From: Serinus canaria | Lineage: Eukaryota; Chordata; Aves; Passeriformes; Fringillidae | Direction of reading: 5' to 3' | Length of the DNA: 64,000 bases | Assembly: GCF_022539315.1 (NCBI RefSeq) | Contig: NC_066322.1 | Coordinates: forward strand, 24,438,765-24,502,764 | Part shown: positions 34,608-46,990 of the stretch, piece after piece | How positions within the stretch are numbered: the stretch's first letter is position 1 | How the letters are laid out: each line of letters begins with the position of its first letter | Notes under the pieces: model-generated | The model's database searches: none | Told to the model about the DNA's origin: nothing | What the model saw: the letters and a program-made list of their open reading frames with translations, nothing else | Translations under genes and position numbers: made by a program

Positions 34608-35186
34608 CTTTCACAAACATTTAGGGAGCTGCACAAAGAGCTTTCCAATTAAACTTGCTTTTTTTGGGTTAAGTAGCCTTGAGAAACCTTGGTTAGGAGC
34701 ACTCAGCACCCAGGCAAAATTCAGCTTTGCTGGACCAACAAGGAAGTCCCTTGGAAAGGTTTGCTGAGGGATGAGGTAGGAAGGGGCAGGGGGAAATTGG
34801 GGCTTGAAAGAAGAATTTAGTGAGGATTCAGGTGGGCCAAAAAGTATTGCTGGGACTGGAAGGTGGAAGGAAGGATTTGATGTCACTGCTTTCTGCCCAT
34901 GCAGCCTCCCAGTTCTACATCTGTTGAGTCCCAGGACTGCAGGCTTGTGTCTCTCTGGATGCTGAGGAGAGACATGGAGATGATGTTTAAATTAAAAAAA
35001 AAGGGAAAATAAAAAAGAGGGGAAAATCCTGGGAAGGGAGAGCAAGGAAACCCAGGTGAGTTTGATGGGAAACTCTGGAGTTTTCCACTCCTGGCAGCCA
35101 GTGGGGCAGGACGTGGTGGCATATCCTGAGGTGTTCATCCTGCTGTGGATTTGCTTACATGTCCTGTGTTCTTCCCAACAGGAGCT
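34608..35186. other. Intergenic or intronic, nothing seen
   Basis: Mixed composition, with an A-rich tract near 34993. No convincing frame or repeat. Confidence 0.5.
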
Positions 35187-35318
35187 GGGATGGATGGGTG
35201 GGTGGGTGGGTGGATGGATGGATGGATGGATGGATGGATGGATGGATGGATGGATGGATGGATGGATGGATGGATGGATGGATGGATGGATGGATGGATG
35301 GATGGATGGATGGATGGC
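35187..35318. repeat. (GGAT)n microsatellite, about 33 units
   Basis: A GGAT/TGGA tetranucleotide array with a GGGT-variant patch at 35197-35211. Frames reading WMDG or HPSI repeats on either strand are artefacts of this array. Confidence 0.97.
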
Positions 35319-36188
35319 TGTGAGACAGAAGGGCTGAGTCTGCCAATTCCTGTTTCAGCAGCTGAACTCATGAGTTACAAGATGTTTACCCAAATAAGAG
35401 GGTTGCTACATGAGGCAAGTTCATTGCACACAGTAATTTTACTGACCTCTCCAGGAAGGAATGTAGCCAGGTAGGTTTTAGCACATAGAACATCTGTCAG
35501 CTCTATGTTTTGTTTTGTGTTTTTATTGCATTTCTATGCTCTTTTATTGCTTTGAAAACTTTTCCTTTTGAAAAGCAGCAAAACTGCATCAAACCTCCTC
35601 AGTTTAAGCCTATGATGTACTTTACCTGTTTGCTGGTTGCTCCTCATACAAAACTGATAAATAACACTTTTTGGACATTCAAACCATGTACAAATCATCA
35701 TTCAACTCATCACTGCCATTTTGTTAGTGACTTAGAAATCCAGGAGAAAAGTTTTTATAGCAGGTATCCTGAAAACTCCCATAATGAACTCCCAGGATAC
35801 AGCAAAGATTGCTGCCAATAATATAAATAAATGTTGTATCAGGCTGTGAACATGAAATGGAATACAAAATAGAACAACTGAAAGGTTGAGAACGGTTGTT
35901 CTTTGGTACCTGGTTTATATTTTATAACTATGGGAACTAAATCAATACCATAATTCTTTATGCACAGATATTTCCTATTTTGCCATGGAATTCTTATAAA
36001 ATATTCAGAAAACCAGGGGGAAGGCAGTAACTTGAAGGGCTCAGGTTATTTTCTTGGCTGTGAGGGGAGCACTGTTTGAGAGGATTAAAAAATATCCCAG
36101 AGCATTTTTTCCTGGGTGGTGTTTCAGGCAGCTGTGTGCTCAGGGTTGGGAATAAACCCACAGCTTTGTGGAATTGTGTTAGTCCCAT
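35319..36188. other. AT-rich stretch with a weak terminal-exon-like frame
   Basis: A plus-strand frame ends at a stop at 35819-35821, after about 88 codons downstream of a possible acceptor (CTTTTGAAAAG, about 35575). AATAAA follows at 35826-35831. A polyadenylation signal 5 nt after a stop is unusual, and the phase does not match the other exon-like pieces, so it is left uncalled. Confidence 0.35.
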
Positions 36189-36590
36189 TGATGCCTTGTG
36201 AAGGCTGCCCTGGAACAGAGGCTGGGCAGAGTTAAAGAATAAAGCAGGGATTTATTAAAAGGCCTCAATGGATTCTTGGGCAGCACCAGAGCCCAGCCAG
36301 GGCTGCACCCAAGATGAACCAAAATGGTCACAAAATGCATGACCAGGCACAGGGTCTCTCACTGGGATCAGCTCTGCTCCATTCCCACCTTGCAGTTCAT
36401 TGTCCCATCCCAGCTCCAGCCCAGGCAGTCCCACCCTGCTTGTTCTTCTCTTTTCACTCCACGTTGTTTGTGCTCCTGGGTCTGAGATTTGGATCATTTG
36501 TCCTTGGTCCCAGGTGGAGAAGGAATTGTTTTGTCTCCCTACTCTGTGATGAGAGCTTAATATGAAGCCCAGACCCACACACCAAAGCAG
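36189..36590 (-). mobile_element. LTR of an endogenous retrovirus
   Basis: On the minus strand the 3' part reads CAAGAATCCATTGAGGCC, TTTTAATAAATCCCTGC, TTTATTCTTTAACTCTGCC, then CAGCCTTCACAAGGCATCA. This is an AATAAA signal followed by U5 and a CA end, as in a familiar avian LTR. The 5' end is uncertain. No target duplication was identified and no internal region is adjacent. Confidence 0.6.
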
Positions 36591-36924
36591 CACAGAACCT
36601 GAAAAATACAAAAGCTCAAATCTGAGGCATCACCACTGGGAGCAGAGGTTTGTACCCACAATGGCCTTTGCTAAACAAGGCCATGGGCTGGGGAGCCTCC
36701 CCAGCAGGGAGGGGCTGTGGGCTCAGTGGAGCAGACATGATGTGAGCAGGCAGTTGTGTTCCCTGTGTCCCTCGGGGTTTGCACTTGGGATGGTGACACA
36801 GCTTCAGGGCTCTTGGGGCTGTGTCCACACCACGAGGCATCACTACCTAGCTGGGACTCCCTGAGCTGCCAGGAGGCCCTGGGATTGCACTTTCCCTAAC
36901 CCCAAACTCTGCCCTAAAATGCAG

Positions 36925-37105
36925 AATCCCAGAATCTCTGAGGCTGGAAAAGCCCTCCCAGACCATCGAGTCCAACCTGTGACCAATCCCCACATCATCA
37001 CCCCAACCAAAGCACCCAGTGCCATGTCCAGCTTTCCCTTGGACACCCCTCAGGAATGGGGACTCCACCACCTCCCTGTTCTTCTCCAGTACTCTTTTCT
37101 AAACT
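36925..37105 (-). mobile_element. CR1 3' region
   Basis: Reverse complement of CR1: AGAATCCCAGAATCTCTGAG, GCTGGAAAAGCCCTCCCAG, CATCGAGTCCAACC, then GGGGACTCCACCACCTCCCT. Confidence 0.8.
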
Positions 37106-38603
37106 GATATATTCTTTCCCAACTCACCCATAAATTTGCTTTAAATATGTGCTTAAAGCAAAGCATTTTCAAACGGGCGCCTGCTCCTGTAGAGAAGAAG
37201 AGAGAGCAAGTTTTCCTGTGAGTGGGAATCTAATTTGTTATCACCTGTCTTAGGTACTTAGGAATATGATTTGTGGCCTACATGAAAAATGAAGTTGTTT
37301 CATGTAGTAAAGCTCAATTTTGTACTTCAAAGAGCACATAATTTTGTATCTCCTTCTCAGAATAATAGAATTTCACTTTAGTCAATTATTTATGTTTCAT
37401 ATTTGAGCTTACTCTTTAGTTAGTAAATTAAGTTGCTTTATTTATTATTCTGTTAAACAGAATAATTTTGTTATTTCTATTTCTATTAACTCCAATTCTT
37501 TAACTCAGAAGGGTTCCTGAGGTCATTTTCATCTTCCCTCACTTAGAGCACAGCTAATTTGGAAGGTACTGTAGCTTTCTCAAACTCCTTTTTGTTGTTG
37601 TTGTTGTTTATTTCCAAGGCTGGAAACTCCACCACCTCCCTATAAAAGCACGAGACACCCATGAAACTCTTGGTCCAATTCTTCTCTTGTAGAGCTCAGC
37701 ACAGAACTCAGGGGGGTCACAGAATCTTCTGCCTTGCACCAAGGAGGGTTTATTTTTGATGGACAATGCAGTTCAGGGGAGGTAAGGCAGCTAAATAAAG
37801 TTTACACTGCAAAATTAATCCCTTTATTGATGAATTGAGTGACCTGTAACATGGCAACTACTTGGATTTTTTTTAGGAGAGTCTATAAAGAACTTCATGG
37901 AGGAATTTGTTAAATGCTGCTTTCATGAAGAATATTCCAACTCTTTCCCTGCTTTTTCCAAGAAGAAATGCTTCTTTAGGAAATGATTCATTGTTCCTTA
38001 ATGATTTTTAAAAAAATTGACTTTCTCATCTGGAAGGAGTCTCTTATTTTGCCTTTTGGGTGGAAGCACTTAGCCTTGTGCACATGAAGCATTAAAAGCT
38101 GGGAGCCAGGCCTGCCCCACGTGTCTGCAACAGCTGTGATTTTAGTTAAGGCTCCTTTTCTTCCTCTTCTCCTCTGTGGCAGCCTGGTCATTGTTTCCAT
38201 ATCTTGCACATCAAATCAGTGCTATAAATTCAGCTGTTACATCTGGAACCATTTCTCTCTAAGGAAAGGAGAGAGTCTGACAAGCTCCCATGGACTCCAA
38301 GCATGCAGGAATTATGGAATCCTTATACATGCAAAATATAAGCAACAAAATTTAAAAACTCTGACTGTAACTCTGTGTTTACAATTAGGACAGATTCCAG
38401 TGCAAGGAAAAAATCCTGGATTTTAGGATAGACTATTATTCTTTGATATTTGAACAACTATTATTTGCCCTTTCTTTTCCCCATCTTTGCACTTCCAGGA
38501 AAATCACATAGAAAGTTAAGATGAGTAAAGAGGCAGCAAATGATGGTGGTGATGTTTTCAGCTTAAGACCAGTGTCCACAAAGGGGTTTCAGATCTGTTT
38601 TGT
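37106..38603. other. AT-rich intergenic stretch
   Basis: A (TTG)n short run lies near 37592-37608. No gene-like frame is seen. Confidence 0.5.
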
Positions 38604-38697
38604 AAATAAAATAAAATAAAATAAAATAAAATAAAATAAAATAAAATAAAATAAAATAAAATAAAATAAAATAAAATAAAATAAAATAAAATAAAAT
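38604..38697. repeat. (AAATA)n microsatellite, about 18 units
   Basis: A pure pentanucleotide array of AAATA/ATAAA. Every unit contains AATAAA on the plus strand, which should not be read as polyadenylation signals. Confidence 0.97.
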
Positions 38698-39854
38698 TCA
38701 CAAAACATGTTTAGGCTTGATCTAAATAAACTTTTGGATAGTCAGGTGAACTGTGGATTTTTTGACATCTACCCAACCCCTCCTGTCTTTGGTGTGTTTC
38801 ATACAGAATATGTTTTGCTTTATCAGACCTCTAGATTTGATCAATTTGTGCTGGTATTGATGCAGAAATGAAGCCAGGGCCCCACAACAGGTGTTGCAAT
38901 AAAATGCCTGTAGTAGCCTGTTCTCTCTGCATTGACTTTGCCTTCATTTGAAGGGCTGCTATTTTTATATTCCATGTTTTTTACAGGATTAGCTCTGGTT
39001 GCTGGAATGGTTTCAGCTCACTGCAGCCCTGGCAATTGCAGTCTTTGGAATTAAATTACAGACTTTTCTGCTGTGAAAGACCCAAAGGCTGTGCACTGCA
39101 TTGTTTCTGAGCTAAAGATAACACTGTGCTAAGCACAGGTTTGTTCCACTGCAGGCATGAAGGTCCCAGAAAAATCAAACCAAACTTCTCCATATCAGGA
39201 TTTTATTCCAGGACCTTCCTCCTGTAACCTCTGGTTTTGGGAAGCAGGAGGCTGAGCAGCAGTGTGAGCTCCACAGCTCAGCTTGGGAGAGTGGCTCAGC
39301 TCCTTTGCTCCTCTTCATCAGGATTTCAGAGAAAACAAACCTCACCCAGGGCCTTCCTTCAGGTAAGGAGCCCTAATTAGGATCCCTGTTAAAATTCTGG
39401 GTCTTTGCTAGATGGCAGAAGGCTGCCAGTGCCAGTGAGTGGGTTTTTTTCATTAAGAATTAATGCCATAAGATTTTAAACCATGTTTCATTTAGACACT
39501 GTTGGACTTATTACAGAAAATAACAGAAAACCCCAAACAAATAAAGAGCAATCTCTAAGGTCATTGCTGCAGTGTGATTGCTTCACATTTCTCTTTATTT
39601 CACAAGGTCTTTGCCCTTCAGGTCCTGTGAAATGCAGAACAGGGTTTTTTATGCACTTTATTACGTTCCCTTAAAAAAACCTCCAAACCCAACTGTCTCC
39701 CCCTCAAATGAATGGAGACAGTGTGAAATCCTTGCTGTGTGTTCTCAGGAGTGAACACACACTTTGAAGGAATTATTTGCTTCTCTTTTCCAGGTGTTTT
39801 TTTGATAATTTTTGGTTTGTTTCCCTTTCTAGTTGTATTCATCCCATATGCCTT
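38698..39854. other. Intergenic, nothing seen
   Basis: Mixed composition, with no protein-like frame and no recognised repeat. Confidence 0.5.
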
Positions 39855-40240
39855 AACTTTCTGGGGTTGTTCAGCCTGCAGAAGTATCTGGGGAGACCTT
39901 AGAGCCCCTTCCAGTGCCTAAAGGGGCTCCAGGAGAGCTGGAGAGGGACTTGGGGCAAGGGATGGAGGGACAGAACAAGAGGGAATGGCTTTAAGTTGCA
40001 GGAGGGCAGGGTTAGATGGGATATTGGGAAGGAATTGTTCCCTGTGAGGGTGGGCAGGCCCTGGCACAGGGTGCCCAGAGAAGCTGTGGCTGCCCCTGGA
40101 TCCCTGGCAGTGTCCAAGGCCAGGCTGGACAGGGCTTGGAGCACCCTGGGACAGTGGGAGGTGTCCCTGCCCATGGCAGGGGGTGGGATGAGGTCTCTGA
40201 GGTCCCTTCCCACCCAAACCACCCCAGGATTCCATGGTTT
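39855..40240 (+). mobile_element. CR1 LINE 3' portion
   Basis: It runs from GGGGTTGTTCAGCCTGCAG through GAACAAGAGGGAATGGC, ATATTGGGAAGGAATTGTTC and GGGTGGGCAGGCCCTGGC to TCCCTTCCCACCCAAACCA. It is one of the longest and best-preserved CR1 tails in the window. Confidence 0.92.
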
Positions 40241-43200
40241 ATACACCAGAAGGCATCTCTGGAAAGCTCTCAAAACCGCAGTGCATTTAATGCATCTCAA
40301 GCCCATCAGGATTACATTTTCTCCCTCTCTTTAAATCATGGTTTGCCTTGTAAGCTTTTATTGTGTAATATTTTATGTTTAAGCCCAGCCTGATTCCCTC
40401 AGGAGCCCGTTCATCAGAGTGCTGTAACTTTGCAGCCAGGCTGGCTTGCCGAGTTGTCACCTTTGTTTGTCATGTCAATGCCATGAAGGCGGTGACACCC
40501 GTGGCCTGGAGACAAGAAAATTGTGTCCAAAAGCCCACCCTGGAGCAGGGTACCCCATGGCTTCACAGCCTGGAGTAGCTGTGCTGTGGGAGCAGCAGGT
40601 TCCTGGTCTCATGAATCTTGTTAAAGATACTTTTAGCAGCAAAGGAAGCGTTTATCTCCACCGTGGAAATATTAACAACGTTTGGATATTTATTCACAGC
40701 AAGGAGCATCTTATTTACTGCAGTGCTAAACTAGCCAAAGTTTTATTGTGTCTTAAAAAAATCACCTAAATAGGGACCAAAAAGTGAGACTCAATAGCAT
40801 AATGATCAAAGCTTTTACATTTGGAATTTTCTTGGGAAAAATAAAAATCTTCAAGTAGTTTTAAAAATAGAAGTTTTCCAGAGTAGCTGAGTGCTACCAA
40901 ACCCTGCATTGGAAAGGAATGACTGGAAACTTTCAAACACACCTTTGGAGTGAATAAAAACTGAGATTATTTGAGAACAGTGTAAATTAGTTTGAGAATG
41001 AGGTAAGACATCTACCCCATATCACTCCACTTTTTGTTTATAATACTCACATTGGTGTTTTCTACTGCAACTGGGTGTTAAGAATATTCTCTGCTGGTTT
41101 TTTCTGATGCTCAATAAATGTGGCCCAGCCAATAATTCTTAGACAGCAAAGATACTGGTGGCTCTTTTTGGCTACCCCCCACTTCAGGAGTAAAGAAGCT
41201 GTATTTGATTATTATAATCTAAGTTGATATTAGTATTTATTTGATGATTTAATACTTTTAAATGAGTTTGATCACAACTCTTGGATGAGATCATAAAGTC
41301 TTGGAACTCAGTAAGTGGGATTAGAAGGTAAAAATGTTCAATTCAAGTGTTCCTAAAACTCATGCCTTGTTCCAGCTTTTTGTATTTTGGTTTTTTTTTC
41401 CTCAAAACTTATCCTCAGCCAAAGACATAAGCATGAGTGATAAAATCAGAGCACTCCAAAGGTGTGTTCAAGCAGCAGGCAGGTGCTTCCCTTTATTAAT
41501 ATATGGGGCTTGTCAGAAGTACAAGGCTACAAAAATTGGCTTACTTTGATGTTTTGAGCTGTTTAAGAGAAATATGATGCCGGCAATTTCCCACCCCTTG
41601 GCCTCAGAAGGAAGTGTCTGTCTGAAGGAAAGGCTCCCTCATAGCTCCAGGGGGCCAAGCCTAAGGAGGAGGAGGTTTGGTGGATGGACATGAACAAATC
41701 TGACCTTTCTTTGTCATGGTCTTTGCTAAGTGGGAGTAAGAGATCCTTGCAAAGAATGATTTTCCTGGTGATCCAGTATTGGTGGGAGGTTTGGTCAGAT
41801 TGGGGCATTCCTGTGGATCATGTGCCTTTCCTTATTCACAAGGTCCAGTTGCTGTGCCTTCTGTGGATTGTCCAACATGGAAAGGATTCTCTTGGTCACT
41901 AAAAATGCCCTTTTCCTGTCCCTTCTGTGGGATGCAGGGTGGCTGTAGGGGATACACATCTCCCCAGCTTCTCTCCCCTCCTGTTCCCATTCTGACCTTG
42001 GCAGTTTTTAACTCTGGATTGTGCAGGGGACAAGATTGCTGTCTGATGGAATTAAAGTGGATCAAGGACTGCCTGAATGATCCAAAGTGATTAAAAACTT
42101 GGAAAGTTGGCCCTATGCTGCATCTTTGTTGGGCTCTGCCTGTGAGGATATGAAAGGAAATTCGAAATGCTTGTTGAGACAAGTGTTATTCATGTTTGCT
42201 TTTGTGCCATTTTGCTGGCTGTTCTGCTAATTAATCATCCCTTCAGGCTGCTGTTTAGCTTCTGACAATTGCTAACACATGCTTTCAGAGCCTGCACCCT
42301 ACAGACCCTGCTGTTGGTGGGTGTCTGAGGGGAGAGAGGATGTGGCCATATAAATGCATTCCACAGCCTTTGAAATGAATTCCCAAGTGCTTCAATCACT
42401 CTTCCCTGCTCTAGGCCAAAACCAAACATTGTTCTTACTGCCTGAGATGAGAGTTTCATTTACCAGCGCTGTGATATTAAACTAACCAAGATTCCATTAC
42501 ACAAGGAGTATTGAAATGAAATATTATGGAAATGGAGATTGTCTATCCCTCTGCATGAAATCAGTGCTGTTTGAAAGGGAAGGTGTCCGTGCTAAACACT
42601 GTTATCTCTCCACGGTGTCAACTCCCTGCTTGCCTTTGAGAAGGGAAGGAAAGAAGGAAGAGTGGTGACACCCCTTTAGTGCAGCCTCAGCAAACATGAA
42701 TTTGATTTTAGTATAGGAGGATCTTGCAAGGCTCTTCCCTGCTGTGTGCAAGATGAGCCCGGGGAGGAATGGATCCCTCTTTGCTGTAAAAGTATTTAAA
42801 TTACGCAGTAATTAGCTGAAATTTCTAAATTGACTTTGTCACAAGGACTGGGGCCAGGCAGGACTCACAGGAATGTACCAGGCACTGCTTTGCAAAGTCA
42901 GGTTCCAGTTTGCTTTCCCTCTCCTTGTGCTGAGGATCCTGAAGGATGTTCAGGTTTGTATTGAAGGATTATCCTGGTTTGTGTTGGAGATCATCTTTCC
43001 TGGCCCAATAGAAGAATAGCCTTGGTTTCCCTTGGGCAGAGCAGGAAATGGAACATCCTCACTGCTGGGTAAATGAGTGCAGTGTATGGCTATTTTCTGT
43101 GCTTTGGGTTTTTTCTTTCTTCCTCCAGAATGTTGTTTTGAGATCCCATTCTCCTAGAAATGGAGCTCAGGTTTATGCTGTGTTCAACTATTCCAGATAA

Positions 43201-44357
43201 GGATTTTTCATTAGAATGCAATGATTTTGTGTACAAGGTGCTGATTTGGGATGTGAGAGGCGTCGATTCTGCTGCTGATTCCATCATGGACCTGCTGTTT
43301 ACTCACAGACTTATTTCTTAATTGGGTCTGTGTTTCCTTTACCTTTTTTCTGCCTTGTCTCTCAAACACTGTACATGTTTTAGGGATTGAGATTTTTTCC
43401 CTACTGAGTTGTATGAAGCAAACACAAGGCAGCCCTGATTTCACCGAGGGCTTCAGTCATTACCATGTAACATTTCTAATACTCCTGATTAATAATATAT
43501 TCCAGATGAGCTTCCTAAAGCCCAGCTTTGAAAGTTAAATCAGTTAGCAATTTCTGAGATAATTCAGATTCTAAAAAAAACCTCTAATAAATTGATTTCT
43601 CTGTGTTCCTCTGTTGACATTGTGGTAACTCAGCTCCCAATCCTACAATGACTTCTCTGCAAACCTGAGTGTAATGTTGAGCAGCTTCCCTGATGAGGGG
43701 AGCAGCTCATGTTTGCAATGTTAAGTGTGTGTGTGAGCTATTGAATTAGAAGAAAACATAAAACCCCAGATTATCTTCATTGTTCTGAAATCCTGGTTTA
43801 TGTCCTTGCATACAAATCTTTGCCTTGTGCAGAGGATTTCTGTCTTCTGACCTTTACAACAATGAATTATTGCATGTACTCAATGTTTACAACCCATTTA
43901 TAGCAGCCCCAAAAGCAGGCATTTTGGGTGACAATGCTGTCATGTTCTCTGTGCTGGCTGTAGGAATATGGAATCCATGCCACTTCAGGCTTCCTTAGTG
44001 TCTTTAATTATGAGCAAGGCAAAAATTAATGAGCCAGCTCTCTGCAAGTGAAAGAAGTCAGCAGTTTTTGGGTCTTTCTGCACGAACACTTCGCAGATTC
44101 TGACTGAGGTTAGGGAGCTACTGTACCACAAATTAATCTCATTCTGCAGGGGATGTCTAAGGAAATTAGGTGATTACTCTCTGAGAGTGCCAGTTCCTCT
44201 CTAGTGTGAGAAATCTCTAATAGCAGCAGTGTGAGCAACCAGCCCAGATGAGCTGCCTGCTGCTGGGTGAGATGAATCCCCTGGTGATGGGGGAATTCTG
44301 AGGGATCAGGTCTGGATGCACAGGGTGGAGCAGGAAGCCTGCCCTCACTGCCCTGGG
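40241..44357. other. Intergenic stretch, no confident gene
   Basis: A plus-strand frame of 107 codons at 40446-40769 and one of 103 codons at 41779-42090 lack splice or family support. No repeat is recognised. Confidence 0.45.
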
Positions 44358-44735
44358 TGTGCTGGTGTTTGAGGGTCCCCAGGACGAGGGAAGAGATGAG
44401 AATCTTGACTCCATCTTTCAGAAGGCTGATTTATTATTTCATTATATTATATTAAAAGAAAATGATAGACTAAAACTATACTAAAGAAAGAGAGAGGAGG
44501 CATCAGAAGGCTAGAAAAAGAATGAATAATAAAATCTCATGACAGACTCAGAGAGTCTGACACAGCTGGCTGTGATTGGCCATTGATTAAAAACACTTCA
44601 CATGCTGGGTAAACAATTCTCCAAACCACATTCCAGAGGAGCAAAACATGGAGAAGCTGAAGCTTCCCAGCTTGAGAAGAAATCCTGGCAAAAGGATTTT
44701 TCATAAAATATGTCAGTGACCCTCTGGGGAATGTT
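44358..44735 (-). mobile_element. Solo LTR, same family as 29.4 and 56.2 kb
   Basis: On the minus strand it reads GTCACTGACATATTTTATG, GCCAGGATTTCTTCTC, GAAGCTTCAGCTTCTCCATG, GGCCAATCACAGCCAGCTG, then the stretch with CAGAAAGATGGAGTCAAG near the 3' end. It aligns end to end with the copy at 56.2 kb. The ends are approximate. Confidence 0.75.
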
Positions 44736-45609
44736 TCCTTCTGTGGGAGCACCCAGAGTTTTCTTGAATCTTCAGGAAGGTAGATTCTATGATTCACAAG
44801 AAAGGAATTTAAAATACTTCAGAGGTTCTGACTTTGCCCTAATGAATGTGTTATGCTGGGTGAGGCAGGTAAATATATTTTTGCTTTTTTTTTAATGTTT
44901 ATAATTATTGTTTCTGGTCTGGCTGTGGGCAGTTTCCTGAAACCCTGGAAGAACCCTTGTAAATTCCCCATTGTTGTTTTGACATCAAATATTACAAGAA
45001 AGGTTAACCCTGAATGTAACTCATCTAGAGAGGTGGGGCTTTGGAAAAAGTGTGCAATTTCTTCTCAAGGAATAGTACTTGGTGTCAGATTACTTTGTGC
45101 AACCAGAGCTAGGAGAAATAATTACAGAGAACCTGAGAAATGGCAGTTCCAGAGATCTGAAAAGCCCCTAGAACAGGGTGAGTTGGTCCTAGTGACACTA
45201 AATGATTCCATGTCAGATACAAGCACTTACTGGGTTTTTTTGTGATGCCAGTACGTGGGGCCATTGCAAAACCAGATTGTTTATCCCAAGGCAAACTCTT
45301 CTTTGTTAATATTTGCTTTCATCTTGTCTGGGAATAAAAAGTTTGACGTATTTGTAGAAAACAGAGGCCTTTATAATATCAGCTGGAGATCCCTGAAACA
45401 TTTGACTTAGCCTGGAGGTAATCCAGAGCTGCCTGCACTGTCTGATATCTGCTCTGAGCAGGGGTTTCACTCGTGTCAGGTCCGAGGAGCCACCAGCCAC
45501 GAATCAATTGCATTCCACCAACTGTGGAATCAGCAAGGCTGGGGTACAACTGCTTCAGGTCAAGGTTTGCTTTTGACTGTAGAGTAAATCTTTACCTCCT
45601 ATTGTCTTT
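44736..45609. other. Intergenic, nothing seen
   Basis: A plus-strand frame of 130 codons at 44853-45245 shows no recognisable family or splice context. Confidence 0.45.
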
Positions 45610-45905
45610 TCACAGAACCACAGAGTGGCTTGGGTGGGAAGGGACCATAAAGATCAATTTCCAATCACCCTGCCACGGGCAGGGACACCTCCCACTGTCC
45701 CAGGTTGCTCCAAGCCCCATCCAGCCTGGCCTTGGGCACTGCCAGGGATCCAGGGGCAGCCACAGCTTCTCTGAGCACCCTGTGCCAGGGCTTGCCCACC
45801 CTCACAGGGGACAATTCCTTCACAATATCCCATCCATCCCTGCCCTCTGGCAGTGGGAAGCCATTCCCTGTGACCTGTAACTCCATCCCTTGTGTCAAGG
45901 GCAGG
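45610..45905 (-). mobile_element. CR1 LINE 3' portion
   Basis: It contains CAGAACCACAGAGTGGCTTG, GGGTGGGAAGGGACCATAAA, CCCTGCCACGGGCAGGGACA, GGCTTGCCCACCCTCACAGG and AATATCCCATCCATCCC, the reverse complement of a CR1 tail including its 3' end. Confidence 0.92.
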
Positions 45906-46639
45906 GATGGCCTGTGGACCCCCCCTGGGACACTGCAGCCACTGCTCCCTGTGCTGCTGATCAAATGCACCCAGGAAGGGCCCTAGGAACAAACCTGAGA
46001 GGCAGACTGAAGTTTGGTTAAGCTGCAGTTCCTGAGGGTGGTGGGCAGTGCTTGGAGTGCATCCCGAGCAGGCTGGGAGGCAGCAGGAGCTGGACCAGCT
46101 GCCAGAGGAGCCACGTAGGACTGGGATGAGCAAATCTCACATGGTGTACCGAGAAAACAAAGAGAAGGGTGACATGTCTTAGACAGGCCATCTTGTCACG
46201 ACACAAAGGACCTGGTGGTGACCTCAGTTGAAGTGGTTTGGAGTTCTTTGCCATTCCATTTTTCCCAGACTGGTTTAGAGTTATAAGTCTACAGATGAAC
46301 TCTGCTTGGGCTATGTAAATCTTTTCCAGGCTCACCTCTTAACCCAGCTGTGGTTGTTCTGTGGACCAGTCAGGGCTGGCACCTCGTGCCCCAGGCTCTG
46401 TTGGCATGGCAGTGCTTAGATGTGGCCCCTGGCATGGTGGCAAGGCCACAGGAGAGCAGCAGCCCCAGGGCTGTCACTGGTGGTCACCGGGCACAAGGCA
46501 GCACTGAGCAGCCACAGCTCAGATGTGATAGCACTGGGAGTGCTGCAGCTGGGGAGAACCTGACCTGGGAGAGATTGCTTTTGATTGCCTTAATGGATTT
46601 GATGTGTTTTCAGCAAAAATGATGTTTTGCCACAGGGAG
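45906..46639. other. Unassigned, moderately GC-rich
   Basis: Overlapping frames up to 159 codons on the minus strand (45654-46133) run into the CR1 element and look fortuitous. No repeat is recognised in the remainder. Confidence 0.4.
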
Positions 46640-46990
46640 AACACCGAGTTGGAGAATTTCCGCTCGCCGCGACGCGCAGGGCGCTCCTTCATTTAATCAA
46701 ATCCTTGACAGGCACGCTTCTCACTTCTCTCACAGCAATTAAAGCAGCCATTTTCCTGGGGTAAGGAAGGCGTTTGGTTAGACATTATTTTAAATATAAA
46801 ATATGACATGTTTTGTCAAGACTATCTTTAAAATGACAGGCTTGCTTTATGCTCGATTCTCACTCTGTGACTGACTGGTGAGAAGTGAGATAGCTTTTAG
46901 GGCAATCATTTAACATGTTTTTAATTAGTTTGCTATTTGCATCTGATATTTTGCTCAATAAAAAACGCTGGAAAATATTTTTTTTTTCCC
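46640..46990. other. CpG-dense patch followed by AT-rich, homeobox-site-like sequence
   Basis: 46660-46690 packs several CpGs (CCGCTCGCCGCGACGCGCAG) into a neighbourhood nearly free of CpG. It is followed by AT-rich sequence with TTAATTAG-type words (46920-46930). No frame is open across it. The composition suggests a conserved non-coding regulatory element, which only comparison across birds can show. Confidence 0.3.

Noticed and set aside
35056..35474. Frames encoding WMDG or HPSI repeats
   Set aside because: They are translation of the (GGAT)n microsatellite.
38604..38697. Repeated AATAAA words read as polyadenylation signals
   Set aside because: They are part of the (AAATA)n microsatellite.
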